A DNA stretch of 64,000 bases from Bradyrhizobium sp. JYMT SZCCT0428 (GTDB taxonomy: Bacteria; Pseudomonadota; Alphaproteobacteria; Rhizobiales; Xanthobacteraceae): the NCBI RefSeq assembly GCF_018131075.1, contig NZ_JAFCLS010000018.1, forward strand, positions 96,783 through 160,782, in the 5' to 3' direction. The notes below the pieces were generated by a model that saw only the letters and a list, made by a program, of their open reading frames with translations, searched no databases and was not told where the DNA came from. Positions 26,519 through 36,142 of the stretch are shown one piece after another. A program made the position numbers and the translations under genes. The first letter of the stretch is position 1, and each line of letters opens with the position of its first letter.

Positions 26519-28162
26519 ATGAGCCAGGCATCATTTTCGACCCACGAAGTCTTCAACCAGTCGCCGCCGTTCGAAGATGTCGATCTGTTCACGGCCGACC
26601 GCCCGCTGGCTGAAGCGGCAGCCGCCAATGGCGGTGGCGAGGCGAGCCCTGAACTATCCGACTTCGGCAAGCATTGGGGGTCGGCGGCGATGGCGGCGCG
26701 AGGCCGTGCCGCCAATGAGAACACTCCGAAGCTGCGGACCTTCGATTCCCGCGGCAACCGCCGCGACGAGGTCGAGTTTCATCCGGCCTATCACGAACTG
26801 ATGGCCCGCTCGGCGGATGCCGGCGTGCATAATTCGACCTGGAGCGCCGACGGCAAGCCGGCGGGCGGTGCTTCGGAAGTCGTGCGCGCCGCCAAATTCT
26901 ACATCGCCTCGCAGGTCGAGACCGGGCATCTCTGCCCGATCACGATGACGCGCGCATCAGTGGCGGCGCTGGCCGAGCAGCCGGATCTGCTGGCGAAGGT
27001 AATGCCGGTGTTGGCGACGCGGTCTTACGATCCGGGCTTTGCGCCGTGGTGGACCAAGCGCGGCATGACGGTCGGCATGGGCATGACCGAGAAGCAGGGC
27101 GGCACCGATGTGCGCTCCAACATGACGCGCGCCGAGCGCGACGGCGATGCCTATCGCATCACCGGCCACAAATGGTTCATGTCGGCGCCGATGTGCGATG
27201 CGTTCCTGGTGCTGGCGCAGACGGACGGCGGGTTGAGCTGCTTCTTCATGCCGCGCTTTGCGCCGGATGGTTCGGTCAACGCGATCCGCTTTCAGCGGCT
27301 GAAGGACAAGCTCGGCAACCGCTCCAACGCCTCATCAGAAGTGGAATTCACTGGCGCCTATGCGGAGCGCATCGGCGACGAGGGCAAAGGCATCCGCACC
27401 ATCATCCAGATGGTGCAACTGACCCGGCAGGATTGCGCGATTGCCTCCGCCGGCCTGATGCGTTCAGGCCTGGCGCATGCGCTCCACCACGCCAGGCACC
27501 GCAGCGTGTTTCAGAAGCATCTTTCTGACCAGCCGCTGATGCAGGCGGTGCTGTCGGACATGGCGCTGCATGTCGAAGCCTCGATCGCGCTGGTCATGCG
27601 CCTGTGCCGGGCGTTCGACCGGGCGCCGTCCGACGCCAAGGAGGCCGCCTATATGCGGCTGCTGACGCCGGCGATCAAATACTGGGTCTGCAAGAGTGCC
27701 CCGGGCTTTCTCTATGAGGCGATGGAATGCCTCGGCGGCAACGGCTACGTCGAGGAGGGTATTTTGGCGCGGCATTACCGGGAGTCGCCGGTCAACGCGA
27801 TCTGGGAAGGGTCAGGCAATGTGATGTGCCTCGACGTGCTCCGGGCGCTGTCGCGCGAGGCCGAGGCGGCATCCGCCGTGTTGCACGAACTCACCGGCGA
27901 AACGCTGGGCCTGCCGGGGGCCGGCGAGGCGGTCGGTTTTATCGGCAAAGCTTTCCGCCGACCCGACAGCGAGCGCGTCGCGCGGCTGGCGGTCGAAAAA
28001 CTGGCGTTGCTCGCCGCCGCCGCGGCGCTCAACGCGGTGTCGCCGCGGCACGCGGAACTGTTTGCCGCCACGCGCCTTGCCGGGAATCACGCCAGCATGT
28101 ACGGCGCGGTCGATCTTGCCAGCGCCGACGTCGCTGGTCTGCTGGAACGGGCGCTGCCCTGA
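26519..28162 (+). CDS. aidB: AidB-like acyl-CoA dehydrogenase family protein
   Basis: 547 residues. Strong match in memory to E. coli AidB: THEVFNQSPPFEDVDLF at the start, GMGMTEKQGGTDVRSN, GHKWFMSAPMCDA, LKDKLGNRSNASSEVEF, IWEGSGNVMCLDVLR. The C-terminal region is the DNA-binding part in AidB. Associated with the adaptive response to alkylation and with isovaleryl-CoA dehydrogenase activity. No ada or alkB gene is adjacent. Start ATG 26519, 17 bases after the VanX stop. Confidence 0.88.
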   Translation: MSQASFSTHEVFNQSPPFEDVDLFTADRPLAEAAAANGGGEASPELSDFGKHWGSAAMAARGRAANENTPKLRTFDSRGNRRDEVEFHPAYHELMARSADAGVHNSTWSADGKPAGGASEVVRAAKFYIASQVETGHLCPITMTRASVAALAEQPDLLAKVMPVLATRSYDPGFAPWWTKRGMTVGMGMTEKQGGTDVRSNMTRAERDGDAYRITGHKWFMSAPMCDAFLVLAQTDGGLSCFFMPRFAPDGSVNAIRFQRLKDKLGNRSNASSEVEFTGAYAERIGDEGKGIRTIIQMVQLTRQDCAIASAGLMRSGLAHALHHARHRSVFQKHLSDQPLMQAVLSDMALHVEASIALVMRLCRAFDRAPSDAKEAAYMRLLTPAIKYWVCKSAPGFLYEAMECLGGNGYVEEGILARHYRESPVNAIWEGSGNVMCLDVLRALSREAEAASAVLHELTGETLGLPGAGEAVGFIGKAFRRPDSERVARLAVEKLALLAAAAALNAVSPRHAELFAATRLAGNHASMYGAVDLASADVAGLLERALP

Positions 28163-28172
28163 AAGTCAGTTG

Positions 28173-28943
28173 ATGGATTCCCTCAGCCTCCCGCAATCGC
28201 CCCCTCCCGTCGCGTCCGCGCTGCGTCCACCCCGGATATGGAAGTTCTGGGGCACGGCGCTGTGGGGGCTGTTCATCTTTGCCGGCATGTTTGTCGGCCA
28301 GGCCGTGGTCATCGCTTACTTCGTGTTGCGGCAAGGTTCGTGGGATCTTGCGGCTGCGATCCATGTCGTCGGGGCCGGGCTGACGATCTCGCTGTCCGTG
28401 ATCATGGGAATGCCGGCGGTGCTGCTCGCAGCCTGGGTCGCGACGCGCGCCTCGCGCACGCCCTTTGTCGACTATCTCGCGCTGCGCTGGACCACGTGGC
28501 AGAATTTCCTGATCGGCGCCGTCTCACTGGCCGTGCTGGTCGGCGGCTGGGACCTGCTGTCGCGTGCGCTGGGGCGCGAGGTGACGCCGGGCTTTATGGG
28601 CGATGTGCTGAAATCGGCGCAGGCCGACGGCGCGCTGTGGCTGCTCGCGATCGCGTTCTGCGTCGCTGCACCGATCTCGGAGGAGATTATGGCGCGCGGC
28701 TTTCTCTACCGCGGCTGGTCGGAATCGCGCCTCGGAGTGCCCGGCGCCATCTTCCTGTCGTCGCTGGTCTGGACGTCGATGCATCTGCAGTACAGCTGGT
28801 TCTTCTTCGGTGAGGTGTTCACCATCGGACTGCTGCTCGGCTATTTCCGCTACCGCACCGGTTCGACCTGGCTGACGATCGTGCTGCACGGTCTCAACAA
28901 CACCGCGGCGACAATTCAAACTTTCTGGCTGGCGGGCAATTAA
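28173..28943 (+). CDS. CPBP family intramembrane glutamic endopeptidase
   Basis: 256 residues with about seven hydrophobic segments. The CPBP/CAAX-protease motifs are visible: EEIMARGFLYRG (EExxxR), the motif-2 region WTSMHL, and the HGLNN motif near the end. Possible roles are prenyl-type protease or membrane protein processing. Ten bases after aidB; stop overlaps that of the convergent AEC transporter by 4 bases. Confidence 0.88.
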   Translation: MDSLSLPQSPPPVASALRPPRIWKFWGTALWGLFIFAGMFVGQAVVIAYFVLRQGSWDLAAAIHVVGAGLTISLSVIMGMPAVLLAAWVATRASRTPFVDYLALRWTTWQNFLIGAVSLAVLVGGWDLLSRALGREVTPGFMGDVLKSAQADGALWLLAIAFCVAAPISEEIMARGFLYRGWSESRLGVPGAIFLSSLVWTSMHLQYSWFFFGEVFTIGLLLGYFRYRTGSTWLTIVLHGLNNTAATIQTFWLAGN

Positions 28944-29869
28944 CACATCGCCGCGATCGCAATCGCGATCGGCATCGTGATCGCCGCCAGAATGGTCTGC
29001 AGCGTGATGATCTGCGCCAGCAAAGGCGCATCGCCGCCCATCTGCCGGGCCAGCACATAGGCGCTGGATGAGGCCGGCACCGCCGCGCACGCTGTGACGA
29101 TCGCCAGGTTCGAGCCTGACAGCCCGAACCACAGTGCCAGCGCGACGGCGATCACCGGCATCAGCACCAGCTTGAGGAACACCGCGACCGACGACGCAAG
29201 GCTCGGGCGGAACAGGCCTTCGAGATGCAGGCCGGCGCCGGTCACCAGCAGGCCGATTGCCAGCGAGGATCGGCCCAGCGCGTCGGCGACGTCATGCCAG
29301 AGCTTTGGCAGGGGAAGGTGGGTGACGTTGATCAGGAGCCCAATCGCGCAGGCCCAGATCAGGGGATTGCGCACGACCGTCATGGCGATCGATCCGGCCG
29401 ATTGTTTTTCGCTCGAGGCGTACTGCGCGAGCACGCTGACGCTGAACACGTTGACCAGGGGGATGATGGCGACCATCGCGACCGAGGCCAGCGCCAGTCC
29501 GGCATCGCCGAACAGGCTGCCCGAGACGGCCAGCGCCACATAGGTCTGCCAGCGGATGGCGCCCTGGAACACCGAGGTGAAGGCGGGTCCGTCGACCGCG
29601 CCGCGGGCGAGCAGGGGCCGCAGCGCCAGGCACAGCACCGACATCAGCAGCGCCGACAGCATCAGCGCGCCGCCGACGCCTGCGACCGGGACCTTGCTGA
29701 GGTCGGCCTTCACCAGCGTCTGGATCAAGAGCACCGGAAACAGCACGTAATAGGTCAGCCGCTCCAGCCCGTGCCACTGCGTCTCCAGCCGCATCAAGGT
29801 CCGCTTCAGGATGAAGCCGAGCACGATCAGCAAGAACACCGGCAGCAGCGCCGCCACCACCACCGCCAT
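28940..29869 (-). CDS. AEC family transporter (auxin efflux carrier-like permease)
   Basis: 309 residues, ten hydrophobic segments in two five-helix halves separated near residue 140-150. VFQGAIRWQTYVAL and PASSSAYVLARQMGGD are typical of the AEC/MdcF group, which moves malonate, malate or other small acids. Start ATG 29869 sits 2 bases after the ruvX stop. Confidence 0.88.
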   Translation of the reverse strand: MAVVVAALLPVFLLIVLGFILKRTLMRLETQWHGLERLTYYVLFPVLLIQTLVKADLSKVPVAGVGGALMLSALLMSVLCLALRPLLARGAVDGPAFTSVFQGAIRWQTYVALAVSGSLFGDAGLALASVAMVAIIPLVNVFSVSVLAQYASSEKQSAGSIAMTVVRNPLIWACAIGLLINVTHLPLPKLWHDVADALGRSSLAIGLLVTGAGLHLEGLFRPSLASSVAVFLKLVLMPVIAVALALWFGLSGSNLAIVTACAAVPASSSAYVLARQMGGDAPLLAQIITLQTILAAITMPIAIAIAAMC

Positions 29870-29871
29870 CT

Positions 29872-30354
29872 TCAGCGCTCGCCGCGCAGTGTGGCGAGCC
29901 GGTCCAGCGCGCCCTGCAGGATGAAGATCGCGGCATGCTCGTCGATCACTTCGGCGCGGCGGGCCCGGCTGACATCCATCCCGATCAGTTCGCGCTCGAC
30001 GGCTGCTGTTGAGAGCCGTTCGTCCCACAGGCCGATCGCCAGATCCGTGAGTTTGGAAAAATTGCGCGCAAAGGCGCGGGTCGATTGCGCGCGCGGACCT
30101 TCGCTACCGTCCATGTTGATGGGCAGGCCGAGCACGAAGCCGACCGCGTTGCGCTCGCCGGCAAGGATGAGCAGCCGCACCGCGTCGGCCTTGAAGGCCT
30201 TGCGCTGGATGGTTTCAACGCCGGTCGCCAGCCTGCGATCGGCATTGGAAACCGCAACGCCGATGGTCTTGGTGCCGAGATCGAGGCCGACCAGCGCACC
30301 GCGTTCGGGCCAGTGCGTGACCGCTTCGATCAGAGGGAGGATGAGGGCGGGCAT
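29872..30354 (-). CDS. ruvX: Holliday junction resolvase-like protein / pre-16S rRNA nuclease YqgF
   Basis: 160 residues, RNase H fold: first acidic motif VGLDLGTKTIGVAVSN, GLPINMDGSEGPRAQ, WDERLSTAAVE, and the final IDEHAAIFILQ. YqgF processes the 5' end of 16S rRNA. Start ATG 30354 (MPALILPL); the frame continues upstream. First gene of a two-gene unit with the AEC transporter. Confidence 0.93.
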   Translation of the reverse strand: MPALILPLIEAVTHWPERGALVGLDLGTKTIGVAVSNADRRLATGVETIQRKAFKADAVRLLILAGERNAVGFVLGLPINMDGSEGPRAQSTRAFARNFSKLTDLAIGLWDERLSTAAVERELIGMDVSRARRAEVIDEHAAIFILQGALDRLATLRGER

Positions 30355-30399
30355 GGACCCGCATAACACGCAGCTAGTCTGACATGCAAAGCCGGATGC

Positions 30400-30429
30400 G
30401 GCGTGGCGTCCATGCGGGAACGCCACGCC
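30400..30429. terminator. Hairpin between ruvX promoter region and cyclase gene
   Basis: GGCGTGGCGT and ACGCCACGCC form a 10-bp stem with a 10-base loop. It lies 17 bases before the end of the cyclase gene boundary and could terminate read-through; no T-run. Confidence 0.4.
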
Positions 30430-30445
30430 ATCCGTCGAGATCGTC

Positions 30446-31381
30446 CTAGCGGATCGCGACCGGGTTGATCATGCTCTGCACGCCGCCCTTGAAGCGCGGC
30501 TGACCGAGCACGAACAGGAACTCGTAGGCCTTGTCGGCTGCGAGTTCGGCAGTATTGATGACTTCGAGAATGTAGGTCCCGTTCATTGGCAGCAGGATCT
30601 GGTGCACCTCGAACACGTTCTTCGATTCAAACGGAATCACTTCCAGCCCCCAGGTATCGGCGCCTACGGCAACCACGCCCTTGCCGGTGAGATATTTGGC
30701 GCCTTCGACGCCAAGGCCGGGCTCACCAGAGTTGAAGCGCTTGTCGTCCTTACCGATCAGACTGGCCCAACCGGTGTGAAAGAGGACGACGTCGCCCTGG
30801 CGGATTTCCACGCCTTGTTTCTTGGCGACTTCCTCGATCTCCTTGACGTTGAAGGCGGTGCCTTCCTTCACCACATCGGTGCCGTAGTGAGCGGCCATGT
30901 CCAACAGCACACCGCGGGTCACCATCGGTGGCACTTTCTCGATGCCGAGCTTCTTCAGGCCGGTGGGGTCAGCGAATTCGAGCAGCTTGTTGCCGTTGTA
31001 ATAAACGTGCTCCACGCCGATATGGCCGAGGCCGTCCATCTGGCTGCCGACGCCGACCCAGCCTTCGATGATGTCGTCGTTATAGGTGGTCTTGCTCGGC
31101 CCAAGGCCGGGAATGCCGGCCTGACCGGGCTGGACGACGGTGATCTTGAAGGCGCGCGGGGGGTAGGCGGGCATCTTGGAGTCGACGGGGAAGCCGAGCG
31201 CGTAGGTCTTGCCGGTCTTGACGAGGCCGGCCGCCTTCACAACGAGCTCCGGGGTCATATAGTTGGCGGCGCCGATCTCGTCGTTCGGTCCCCATTTCGA
31301 TTTCGTCCAGTCTTGAGCGCTTGCCGTTGCAACCGATCCCAACAAGGCAGCCGAACAGCACAGCACGAACGCGTGGCGCAT
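30446..31381 (-). CDS. Secreted cyclase-family hydrolase (kynurenine formamidase-like)
   Basis: 311 residues with a signal peptide (AFVLCCSAALLGSVATASAQ). The mature part matches the metal-dependent cyclase/formamidase fold: GPNDEIGAANYMTPE near its start, QMDGLGHIGV for the metal-binding region, LFHTGW, AVGADTWGLEV. Predicted periplasmic hydrolase of cyclic or formyl amide substrates; substrate unknown. The catalytic HxGTHxDxPxH is replaced by a divergent form, as in the secreted subgroup. Confidence 0.85.
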   Translation of the reverse strand: MRHAFVLCCSAALLGSVATASAQDWTKSKWGPNDEIGAANYMTPELVVKAAGLVKTGKTYALGFPVDSKMPAYPPRAFKITVVQPGQAGIPGLGPSKTTYNDDIIEGWVGVGSQMDGLGHIGVEHVYYNGNKLLEFADPTGLKKLGIEKVPPMVTRGVLLDMAAHYGTDVVKEGTAFNVKEIEEVAKKQGVEIRQGDVVLFHTGWASLIGKDDKRFNSGEPGLGVEGAKYLTGKGVVAVGADTWGLEVIPFESKNVFEVHQILLPMNGTYILEVINTAELAADKAYEFLFVLGQPRFKGGVQSMINPVAIR

Positions 31382-31583
31382 CGCAGATCCTCCCAGAGTT
31401 GACGTTATGGTTTTGGGTAGTCAGCGCCTCATACTAACGTAGTAGTGTGCGGCGTCCAAAAATATTTGAAGCGGCGGTCGCGCTGCGATGGAAAGCCGCA
31501 CGTGTGCGGTGCAAATCGATTTGTTGCAGAAATATGGCGACGAAATTTCATACAGCGGAACGTCCGCCTGATGAGGCTACGCG

Positions 31584-31808
31584 ATGGATGCACTGCAATT
31601 GTTTGGGCTGTTCGCAGTGACCGCGATGCTCGTTTGTTATGCGGTGGAAGACCGCAGCCACTGGTTTATCCTCGGCTTCGCCGGTGCCTGTGCGCTCGGT
31701 TCTGCCTACGGTTTCTTGCAGGGCGCCTGGCCGTTCGGGCTGGTCGAAGCCATCTGGGCCGTTGTTGCGCTGCGGCGCTGGAGCGTCAGGCGGCGGCTGA
31801 TTGCATAG
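31584..31808 (+). CDS. Small conserved membrane protein
   Basis: 74 residues with two or three hydrophobic helices (LFGLFAVTAMLVCYAV, WFILGFAGACALGSAYGFL, WPFGLVEAIWAVVAL) and a basic C-terminus RRWSVRRRLIA. Known to me as a conserved small membrane protein of Bradyrhizobium and relatives; function unknown. Start ATG after GAGGCTACGCG. Confidence 0.8.
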   Translation: MDALQLFGLFAVTAMLVCYAVEDRSHWFILGFAGACALGSAYGFLQGAWPFGLVEAIWAVVALRRWSVRRRLIA

Positions 31809-31870
31809 GCCGCCCCGTCGTGTCGCAACTCCGGCGCCGTTGAATGGCCGCTGCCCCGAAGGGGCTGGCG

Positions 31871-32968
31871 TCAGTAGCATTGCATGATCACCCGTGCCTC
31901 TTCAAAGCGCCGAGCGCGCAAGGCGTTCCGATGGATCCAAACATAGAGGTTGTCCACGTCACCCCACATCATGCCGGCACGATCGTCGGATGCGATTTGC
32001 AGCAGCAGCAGCCAGTTCGCCGCGTCGGATTTCAACCGCTCGGCCGCCTTCGAATTCCACGCGCTGAGGTCGAGCCCCTTACTGACGAGCGCGCATTCGG
32101 TTTGCATGTTGCCCTGAATCTGCAGCGGATGCCCGCCGAAGCGGTGGTCATGACCGTCCCGGGTGACGTCGTACCACCAGGCTTGCACGGACTTCTCCGC
32201 CCTGGCTTTGATCTCGCAGGCATTCCATTCGGGCGAGCCGTAATAGGGCGGCCACATGCCGGCATGAAGCACGCACCGCTGCGGCCGGAAGCCGGCGGTC
32301 TGTTTGTGAGCCATAATTCGGCCGGCGGGCTTGCTCGTTTTAATGAAGCGACGGGCGTCAAATCATAGATCAGCCGCGCACCCGTGATATCTCCCGGTTT
32401 ATCGCCCCCGGGCCGATGGTCGGTGTCATAGAAAAAGAAAAGCCGTCCCTCGCGCGGGATGTCCGGATCGACGGGTCCCATAAGCCAGACTTCGGCGAGG
32501 TCGACCTGCGCGATGAACTGGAGCGGTGCCGGCTCCCCAGTCCGCCTGATATCCTCGACCAAAGAATCGAGACCGAATTTGCTGTAATCGACCTTTGCGG
32601 ATTCGGCCGCGAAGGCTTCAAACTCGTTGGGCGGCAATAGCTTCCGAAACTCTTCGAGCATCTCGGCCGGTTCAGCCATCATGTCTTGCGGGTTGAAGAG
32701 TGCCACGCCAGCCTGCATCTCTTCGATCCGCTGCTTATGATCGGGATATCGAGGACGCCAGGGCCATGGCATCGTGACCGGAAGGTCTGGGCGTTCCGCC
32801 TATTTTGGTTGCGCCCAAAACAATTTCGGCTTCGTCGTGGACCGGTGCTGTTTCGAGCCAGATGTATGGCTTCGACCCTGCCGCCAGGGCCGTCGCGTCG
32901 GCTGCATGAACTCCCGCCGCGCGCAGCGAGCCATCGATCTCGGCTGCGGTCCTGAATAGCTTTCGCAT
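31871..32968 (-). pseudogene. DUF1963 (YwqG-like) gene with two frameshifts
   Basis: Three consecutive open pieces on the minus strand together match DUF1963. Piece 1 (to ~32788) ends KIGGTP; removing one base at 32788 continues with DLPVTMPWPWRPRYPD. Piece 2 runs to about 32300 (SPPAELWLT). A second shift (one base missing or two extra) continues with GFRPQR, HAGMWPPYYGSPEW and the typical end QGNMQTEC ... LLLQIASDDRAGMMWGDVD. Each piece is well conserved, so decay is recent or one or both shifts are sequencing errors. Confidence 0.75.
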
Positions 32969-33044
32969 CGCGGTCTCACCATGTCTCACGGGATTTCGTG
33001 AAACGGTAGACGACAGATCCGCGGACTCGGTTCGATCTGAAATC

Positions 33045-33926
33045 TCAGGCGGCGATGACCTCGCCGCTATTGTTCAGGCAGGCGGTAAAGCCTTGCAGCG
33101 CGCTATACTGATGTGCGCTGCGGCGCTGGATGAACAGGGTGTCAACCCCAGACTGAACGGCCTTCAGCTTGTGGACGTTGACGGTCTCGTTTTTCCCGAC
33201 AACGGCACGGGGCAGCAGCGTTACACCCATGTCAGCGGCGACGCAGCCGATCATGCCGTCGAGCGTGCCGAGCTCGAACCGCGCAGAGGACGGCCAGCCG
33301 AACTCGGAAAACACCTGTTCGAGTCGCTGCCGATAGCTGCAGCCGGTGCGGAATACCAGGGCGGTCGGTCCGGATTCCGGCGTGCCCGCGCGCAAGGCGG
33401 GCAGATTTGCCCAGCGCCTCGACGTCACCAGCACGAGTTCTTCCCTGAAGGCGAGTGTCGAACTGAGGTCGGCGTGATCGATCGGACCGGCAACAAATGC
33501 GCCGTCGAGCGATCCGTCAAGCACGGCCGCGACCAGGTCTGCGGTCGGCGAGGTGCGCAGGCTCAAGCGCACCGCTGGAAAGCGGCGGTGGAATTCGGCG
33601 AGCAGGGAAGGCAGCCGTACGGCCGCGGTGGTCTCCATCGAGCCGATCGACAACGGCCCCTTTGGCTCGCCGTCGTCGCGCGCGGCCAGCACGGCTTCGC
33701 GTGACAAGGCGGCCATTCGTTGCGCATAGGGAAGCAAGCGGCGGCCGGCGCCGGTCAATGTCATCCCGCGGCTGTGCCGCTCGAACAGTGCGGTGCCGAT
33801 CTCGGTCTCCAGCGCTTTGACGCGCTGGGTGACGTTGGACTGCACGGTGTTGAGTTCGTCCGCGGCGCGGGTGATGCCGCCGAGGCGGGCCACCGTCGAA
33901 AATGTCACGAGATCGCTCAATTCCAT
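33045..33926 (-). CDS. LysR family transcriptional regulator
   Basis: 293 residues. N-terminal LysR helix-turn-helix (LVTFSTVARLGGITRAADELN, VTQRVKALE) and a C-terminal substrate-binding domain. Divergent from two nitronate monooxygenase-like genes, with an inverted repeat between, so it is probably their regulator. Effector unknown. Confidence 0.9.
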   Translation of the reverse strand: MELSDLVTFSTVARLGGITRAADELNTVQSNVTQRVKALETEIGTALFERHSRGMTLTGAGRRLLPYAQRMAALSREAVLAARDDGEPKGPLSIGSMETTAAVRLPSLLAEFHRRFPAVRLSLRTSPTADLVAAVLDGSLDGAFVAGPIDHADLSSTLAFREELVLVTSRRWANLPALRAGTPESGPTALVFRTGCSYRQRLEQVFSEFGWPSSARFELGTLDGMIGCVAADMGVTLLPRAVVGKNETVNVHKLKAVQSGVDTLFIQRRSAHQYSALQGFTACLNNSGEVIAA

Positions 33927-33987
33927 GGACCGGCCTCCGTTTCATTGTAGCGATGGCAGCATTCTGTAGTATTCATTTTATGAGAAT

Positions 33988-34008
33988 GATACGTCGGCTT
34001 ATCGTATC
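33988..34008. promoter_or_regulatory. Candidate LysR binding site
   Basis: GATACG-TCGGCTTAT-CGTATC, a perfect 6-bp inverted repeat with 9-base spacing, resembles LysR-type ATAC-N-GTAT boxes. It lies 23 bases before the monooxygenase start and 61 bases before the lysR start. Confidence 0.5.
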
Positions 34009-34031
34009 TGTCCAGATAGAGGGGTTTGGAC

Positions 34032-35015
34032 ATGTCGATCAGCACGCCATTGACGGCTCTCCTGGGCATCACGCATCCAGTCCTGTCGGCGCCCATGGAC
34101 GTGATCGCGGGCGCGCGGCTGACGGCGGCGGTCAGCGCCGCCGGCGGTTTTGGCATTCTGGGTGGTGGCTATGGCGATAAGGCCTGGCTGGAGCAGGAGA
34201 CCGCCAAGCTCAAAGGCATATCCGCTCCCTTTGGCATCGGCTTCATCACCTGGAGTCTCGCCAAACGGCCGGAGCTGATGGACATCGCGCTCGCGGCACG
34301 GCCGCGCGCGATCATGCTCTCGTTCGGCGATCCAAAACCCTTTGCGACCAAGATCAAATCCAGCGGCGCGCTGCTGATCTGCCAGGTGCAGGACGAGGGC
34401 ATGGCGCTGATGGCACTCGACGCCGGTGCCGACCTGCTGATTGCGCAAGGCAGCGAGGCCGGTGGCCATGGTGCCTCCCGCACCACCATCGACATCGTGC
34501 CGGCGATTGTCGATCTGGTGGCCGGCCGGGTGCCGGTGGCGGCGGCGGGCGGCATCGGTGACGGCCGCGGGCTGGCGGCGATGATGATGCTGGGTGCGTC
34601 CGGAGTGCTGCTCGGCACGCGCTTTTATGCCAGCCAGGAATGCGACGGCGCCGATGAAGCCAAAAAGCGTATCTGCAACGCGACCAGCGGCAGCAGCATC
34701 AGGAGCATCATCTTCGATATTTCCCGAAACAATGTCTGGCCGGCGCCGTTCAACGGCCGCTGCCTGATCAATGATCACGCGCGCCGCTGGATCGGGCGCG
34801 AGGTCGAACTGATGCAGAACGTCTCCGCTGTCGCGGCCGAATATGCCGCCGCAAGAGCTGCCGGAAATTACGACGTCGCCGCTGTGATCGCCGGTGAGGC
34901 CGTCGGCCTGATTCATGACATTCCGCCGGCGGCCGTGATCGTTGACAGGATCGCCACAGAGGCCGACCAGATACTGGCTGGACGGCGCAACTCTTCCGCA
35001 CCATCAAGAGCCTGA
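34032..35015 (+). CDS. Nitronate monooxygenase family flavoprotein (1)
   Basis: 327 residues, TIM-barrel FMN enzyme: ITHPVLSAPMDVIAGARL at the start, AQGSEAGGHGA (flavin/active loop), VAAAGGIGDGRG and GVLLGTRFYASQE. Oxidises nitronates or related activated compounds. ATG 34032 has GAGGGG 8 bases upstream; a TTG 6 bases earlier is in frame. First gene of a pair with 35042. Confidence 0.87.
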   Translation: MSISTPLTALLGITHPVLSAPMDVIAGARLTAAVSAAGGFGILGGGYGDKAWLEQETAKLKGISAPFGIGFITWSLAKRPELMDIALAARPRAIMLSFGDPKPFATKIKSSGALLICQVQDEGMALMALDAGADLLIAQGSEAGGHGASRTTIDIVPAIVDLVAGRVPVAAAGGIGDGRGLAAMMMLGASGVLLGTRFYASQECDGADEAKKRICNATSGSSIRSIIFDISRNNVWPAPFNGRCLINDHARRWIGREVELMQNVSAVAAEYAAARAAGNYDVAAVIAGEAVGLIHDIPPAAVIVDRIATEADQILAGRRNSSAPSRA

Positions 35016-35041
35016 TTGCACTCATTCAAGCGAGCAGAACC

Positions 35042-36115
35042 ATGTGGCCAGACCGCCGACTTCTCGATCTCTTCAAGACTGAATTCCCGATCGTGCTGGC
35101 GCCGATGGCCGGAGTGATGGACCAGGAGCTCGTGATCGCGGCGGCCCAGGGTGGCGCGCTGGGTTCGCTGCCATGCGCGATGATCACGGCGGAAAAGGCG
35201 CGCGAACAGATCAGCATCGTGCGCCAGCGCGTCTCGGCGCCGATCAACTTGAACTTTTTCTGCCATACGCCGGTCGCAGCCGATCCCGCGCGCGAAGCCG
35301 GATGGAAGGTGAGGCTCGCATCCTATTACAAGGAGTTGGGCCTCGATCCCGCAGCGCCTGTCACTGCCGCGAACCGCGCGCCGTTCGACGAGGCGATGTG
35401 CGCGCTGGTCGAGGAGATGAAGCCGGAAGTGGTCAGCTTCCATTTCGGCCTGCCGGATCAGGCGCTGGTCAAGCGCGTCAAGGCGGCGGGCGCCATCGTG
35501 ATGTCGTCAGCCACGATCGTGAAAGAGGCGATCTGGCTCGAGGAGCACGGCGCCGACGTCATCATTGCGCAGGGCGCCGAAGCCGGCGGCCATCGCGGCA
35601 TGTTCCTGACCGAGAATATCGCCCAGCAGCCGGGCACCTTCGCGCTGGTGCCGCAGATCGTCGACGCCGTGAAAGTGCCTGTCATCGCGGCCGGTGGCAT
35701 TGCCGACGGGCGCGGGATCGCAGCGGCCTTTGCGCTCGGAGCTGCGGGCGTGCAGATCGGCACGGCCTATCTGCGCTGCCCGGAATCGAAGGTGACCGCG
35801 CCGGCGCGGGTAGCGCTTGCCCAGGCGAGCGATGAAGCCACCGTCATCACCAACGTCATGACGGGGCGGCCCGCGCGCGGCGTCGCCAACCGCGTGATGC
35901 GCGAGGTCGGGCCGATTTCGCCGGATGCGCCTGATTTTCCGCACGCCGCAACCGCGCTCGGTCCGCTGAAGGCGGGCGCCGAAAAGCTCGGCAAGGTCGA
36001 TTTCACCAATCTCTGGGCCGGGCAGGCAGTGCGGATGGGCCGCGAGATGCCGGCCGCAGAACTGACGCGGGCGCTGGCGGGCGCGGCGTTGGCTAGGCTG
36101 AGTTCGCTGGCTTAA
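35042..36115 (+). CDS. Nitronate monooxygenase family flavoprotein (2)
   Basis: 357 residues, same family as the preceding gene but a different subgroup: FPIVLAPMAGVMDQEL, NLNFFCHTP, AQGAEAGGHRGMFL, VPVIAAGGIADGRG, GVQIGTAYLRCPES. The active-site His of class I enzymes is present in AEAGGH. 26 bases after gene 1, likely cotranscribed under the LysR regulator. Two non-identical paralogues side by side suggest two related substrates. Confidence 0.9.
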   Translation: MWPDRRLLDLFKTEFPIVLAPMAGVMDQELVIAAAQGGALGSLPCAMITAEKAREQISIVRQRVSAPINLNFFCHTPVAADPAREAGWKVRLASYYKELGLDPAAPVTAANRAPFDEAMCALVEEMKPEVVSFHFGLPDQALVKRVKAAGAIVMSSATIVKEAIWLEEHGADVIIAQGAEAGGHRGMFLTENIAQQPGTFALVPQIVDAVKVPVIAAGGIADGRGIAAAFALGAAGVQIGTAYLRCPESKVTAPARVALAQASDEATVITNVMTGRPARGVANRVMREVGPISPDAPDFPHAATALGPLKAGAEKLGKVDFTNLWAGQAVRMGREMPAAELTRALAGAALARLSSLA

Positions 36116-36142
36116 CGTCGGGCGGCTACCGGGGTCATGGCG

